A stretch of 7,185 bases of DNA from Minisyncoccota bacterium (GTDB taxonomy: Bacteria; Patescibacteriota; Minisyncoccia; Minisyncoccales; Minisyncoccaceae). The translations under genes were made by a program, and so were the position numbers. The notes beneath the pieces were generated by a model that saw only the letters and a list, made by a program, of their open reading frames with translations, had not been told where the DNA came from and searched no databases. The stretch covers positions 1 to 7,185 of the forward strand of contig JAQTWS010000025.1 of the NCBI GenBank assembly GCA_028689175.1, given 5' to 3'. Shown here piece by piece: positions 5,742 to 7,185 of the stretch. How positions within the stretch are numbered: position 1 is the first letter of the stretch; every line of letters starts with the position of its first letter.

Positions 5742-6212
5742 ATGGTAGAAGAAAAAGAACTTAAAATCATTGAAGAAAAAACAAAAGAATTTTTTGAAAG
5801 AATGGGGCTTGATGTTGAAATTGAAATGAATTACCTGAAAGAAGAAAATGATATCATGGAAATAAATGTATTTAAAATAGAGGATGCGAAAATGTTTATA
5901 GGCAAACAAGGCCTTATTTTGGGAAACCTTCAACTTATTTTACGAAAAATTATTAAAAAAGAATTAGATAAAGAAATATATTTAACTTTAGATATTGATA
6001 ATTACAGAAAAAATAAGATTAATAGCTATAAAAGTATAGCAAATTCAGCTGCTGAAGAGGTGTCCACTACTGGACAACAAAAAATATTACCACCCCTATC
6101 TTCTTATGCAAGAAGAATAATACATATGGAGTTAGCTAAAAGGAACGATGTAGAAACAGAAAGTGTTGGAATGGGGGATCAGAGAAGGCTTGTTGTAAAA
6201 CCTAAATTGTAA
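5742..6212 (+). CDS. khpB: RNA-binding protein Jag/KhpB (KH and R3H domains, no Jag_N)
   Basis: The 156-residue protein has a KH domain (about 38-88) with the GxxG loop in MFIGKQGLILG (G54-K-Q-G57). An R3H domain follows (about 95-153), with the R-x-x-x-H motif in SYARRIIHMEL (R124, H128) and the ending MGDQRRLVVKP. Both bind single-stranded RNA. In Firmicutes the KhpA/KhpB pair affects cell shape and division. The roughly 50-residue Jag_N domain plus linker found in B. subtilis and pneumococcal proteins is absent: only some 35 residues precede the KH fold. The ATG lies 4 bp after yidC, a classic pairing. The stop overlaps the convergent ATPase gene by 11 bp. Confidence 0.93.
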   Translation: MVEEKELKIIEEKTKEFFERMGLDVEIEMNYLKEENDIMEINVFKIEDAKMFIGKQGLILGNLQLILRKIIKKELDKEIYLTLDIDNYRKNKINSYKSIANSAAEEVSTTGQQKILPPLSSYARRIIHMELAKRNDVETESVGMGDQRRLVVKPKL

Positions 6213-7185
6213 AGCCTTTTAAATTTTTAGGAGAAATCAGCGAAAAAGAACTCTCTTTATAATCTTTTAAAAATAAAGGTTCTTTTATTTTCTTTTTGTC
6301 GCTCCATTTGAATTCATATGCATAAAGCTTTCCTTCTCTTTCTTCAATTAAGTCCATTTCTGCCCCTTCGTATGTTCTCCAAAAATAATTGTTTGAATAT
6401 ATCTTATGATAAGATTGATATTTCAATCTCTCTAAGATGCAGAAGTTTTCCCATAAGGCGCCAACATCATTTCTAAAATTTAAAAAATTAAAATTATTTA
6501 TTATTGAATTTCTTATTCCTAGATCCCAGAAATAAACTTTTTTAAGTTTTGAAATGACTTTCCTCTTGTTTTGAGCGTAAGGATACAAGCGAAAAATTAT
6601 ATAGTTTTTTTCTAATATATCAATATAATTTTCCACAGTTTTCTTATCAATACCTACAATATTAGAAAGCTCTGTATATGAAACCTCTCCTCCTATCTGA
6701 AGAGCTAAAGCTCTTAAAAGATTATCAAGAGTTGTTGATTTTTTAATTTTTTGGAATTCAAAAACATCTTTATAAAGATAGCTTTCTGAAATTTCATGTA
6801 TGACTTCTTGTTTTTCCTCCATTCTTGTCTTAACTTGAACTTCTGGATAGCTGCCATACACTAAATATGTTTCTAATTCTTTCATTATTAAAGAAACATC
6901 TTTGTCTGGATAAATTTCTTCAATACTTAAAGGAAATAAATTAAAAACAAACTTTCTTCCAGTTAAAGGCTCCTCTGTTTTATCTAAAATATTAAAGCTA
7001 GATGATCCTGTCACGATTATTTGTTTTTCTTTTTTATAATGATCAACTAAGAGTTTTAATGTTTGTCCTAAGTTTTCTACCTTCTGCCCTTCGTCAATTA
7101 ATACAACTTTTGCATCGCCAACTAAGCTTTTCAAAAATTCTAAATCGCGATTTGAAAGTAAGTCTCTGTCAGTAGGATTATCGCA
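6202..7185 (-). CDS. AAA_14/DUF4143 family ATPase (5' end beyond window)
   Basis: The frame is open from the window edge and shows 327 residues; counting starts at the edge. It begins inside the ATPase core, and the Walker A loop must lie outside the window. Walker B is KVVLIDEG (about 26-33), the sensor-like strand IIVTGSSSF (56-64), then the family motif LTGRKFVFNLFPLS (74-87) and YLVYGSYPEV (107-116). A winged-helix part (about 167-190, SYTELSNIVGIDKKTVENYI) precedes a C-terminal DUF4143 domain with a PD-(D/E)XK-like set: E246 in GALWEN, D278 in AEMDLI, and E291-x-K293 in YEFKWS. The family is widespread and its job is not settled, so no function is assigned. A TTG at 7134 would be a false internal start. 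The gene converges on khpB and overlaps it by 11 bp. Confidence 0.9.
   Translation of the reverse strand, partial: CDNPTDRDLLSNRDLEFLKSLVGDAKVVLIDEGQKVENLGQTLKLLVDHYKKEKQIIVTGSSSFNILDKTEEPLTGRKFVFNLFPLSIEEIYPDKDVSLIMKELETYLVYGSYPEVQVKTRMEEKQEVIHEISESYLYKDVFEFQKIKKSTTLDNLLRALALQIGGEVSYTELSNIVGIDKKTVENYIDILEKNYIIFRLYPYAQNKRKVISKLKKVYFWDLGIRNSIINNFNFLNFRNDVGALWENFCILERLKYQSYHKIYSNNYFWRTYEGAEMDLIEEREGKLYAYEFKWSDKKKIKEPLFLKDYKESSFSLISPKNLKGFTI

Noticed and set aside
5700..5933. 77-codon minus-strand frame rich in Phe
   Set aside because: It is antisense to the A-rich yidC/khpB junction; the Phe/Lys/His bias is a complement artefact.
6629..6637. TTTTCCACA, a DnaA-box-like sequence
   Set aside because: It is a single non-consensus copy inside the ATPase coding sequence, expected by chance in A/T-rich DNA.

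Overview
The window is a chromosomal replication-origin region from a small-genome, AT-rich bacterium. I judge by eye that most genes are about 25-30% G+C. The layout is the classic bacterial origin arrangement, with dnaA-dnaN read leftward and rpmH-rnpA-yidC-jag (khpB) read rightward. Several traits suggest a Candidate Phyla Radiation (Patescibacteria, Parcubacteria-like) genome: a Jag/KhpB protein lacking its N-terminal Jag_N domain, a short YidC, almost no Shine-Dalgarno sequences, and a DUF4143-type ATPase next to the core genes. That assignment is an inference, not a proven placement.

Left part, minus strand: a 3'-incomplete CYTH-family gene (1-569) closely resembles thiamine triphosphatases. 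It follows dnaN (677-1801) and dnaA (1826-3190). The dnaA promoter lies against the start codon and has a DnaA box in its spacer. Two more DnaA boxes lie about 50-60 bp further upstream, so the origin and a dnaA autoregulation site are probably at about 3191-3300.

Middle: between the DnaA boxes and the rpmH promoter sits an unusual single gene (3242-3940, minus). It encodes an alpha/beta-hydrolase with a complete Ser-Asp-His triad. It is much richer in G+C than its neighbours and is the only gene here with a strong Shine-Dalgarno. It also has a perfect-consensus sigma70-type promoter and its own Rho-independent terminator. It looks like a self-contained, probably acquired cassette placed in the origin. 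Its reading frame runs through the terminator and into the DnaA boxes, so its annotated 3' end is suspicious. The 550 bp between this gene's promoter and rpmH contain no convincing gene.

Right part: rpmH, rnpA, yidC and jag form a tight plus-strand operon (gaps of 6 and 4 nt, one 16-nt overlap). They link ribosome protein L34, tRNA 5' maturation, membrane-protein insertion and an RNA-binding partner. The usual continuation (mnmE, mnmG, rsmG, parA/parB) is absent. Instead a convergent DUF4143/AAA_14 ATPase, cut by the window edge, overlaps the end of jag by 11 bp.
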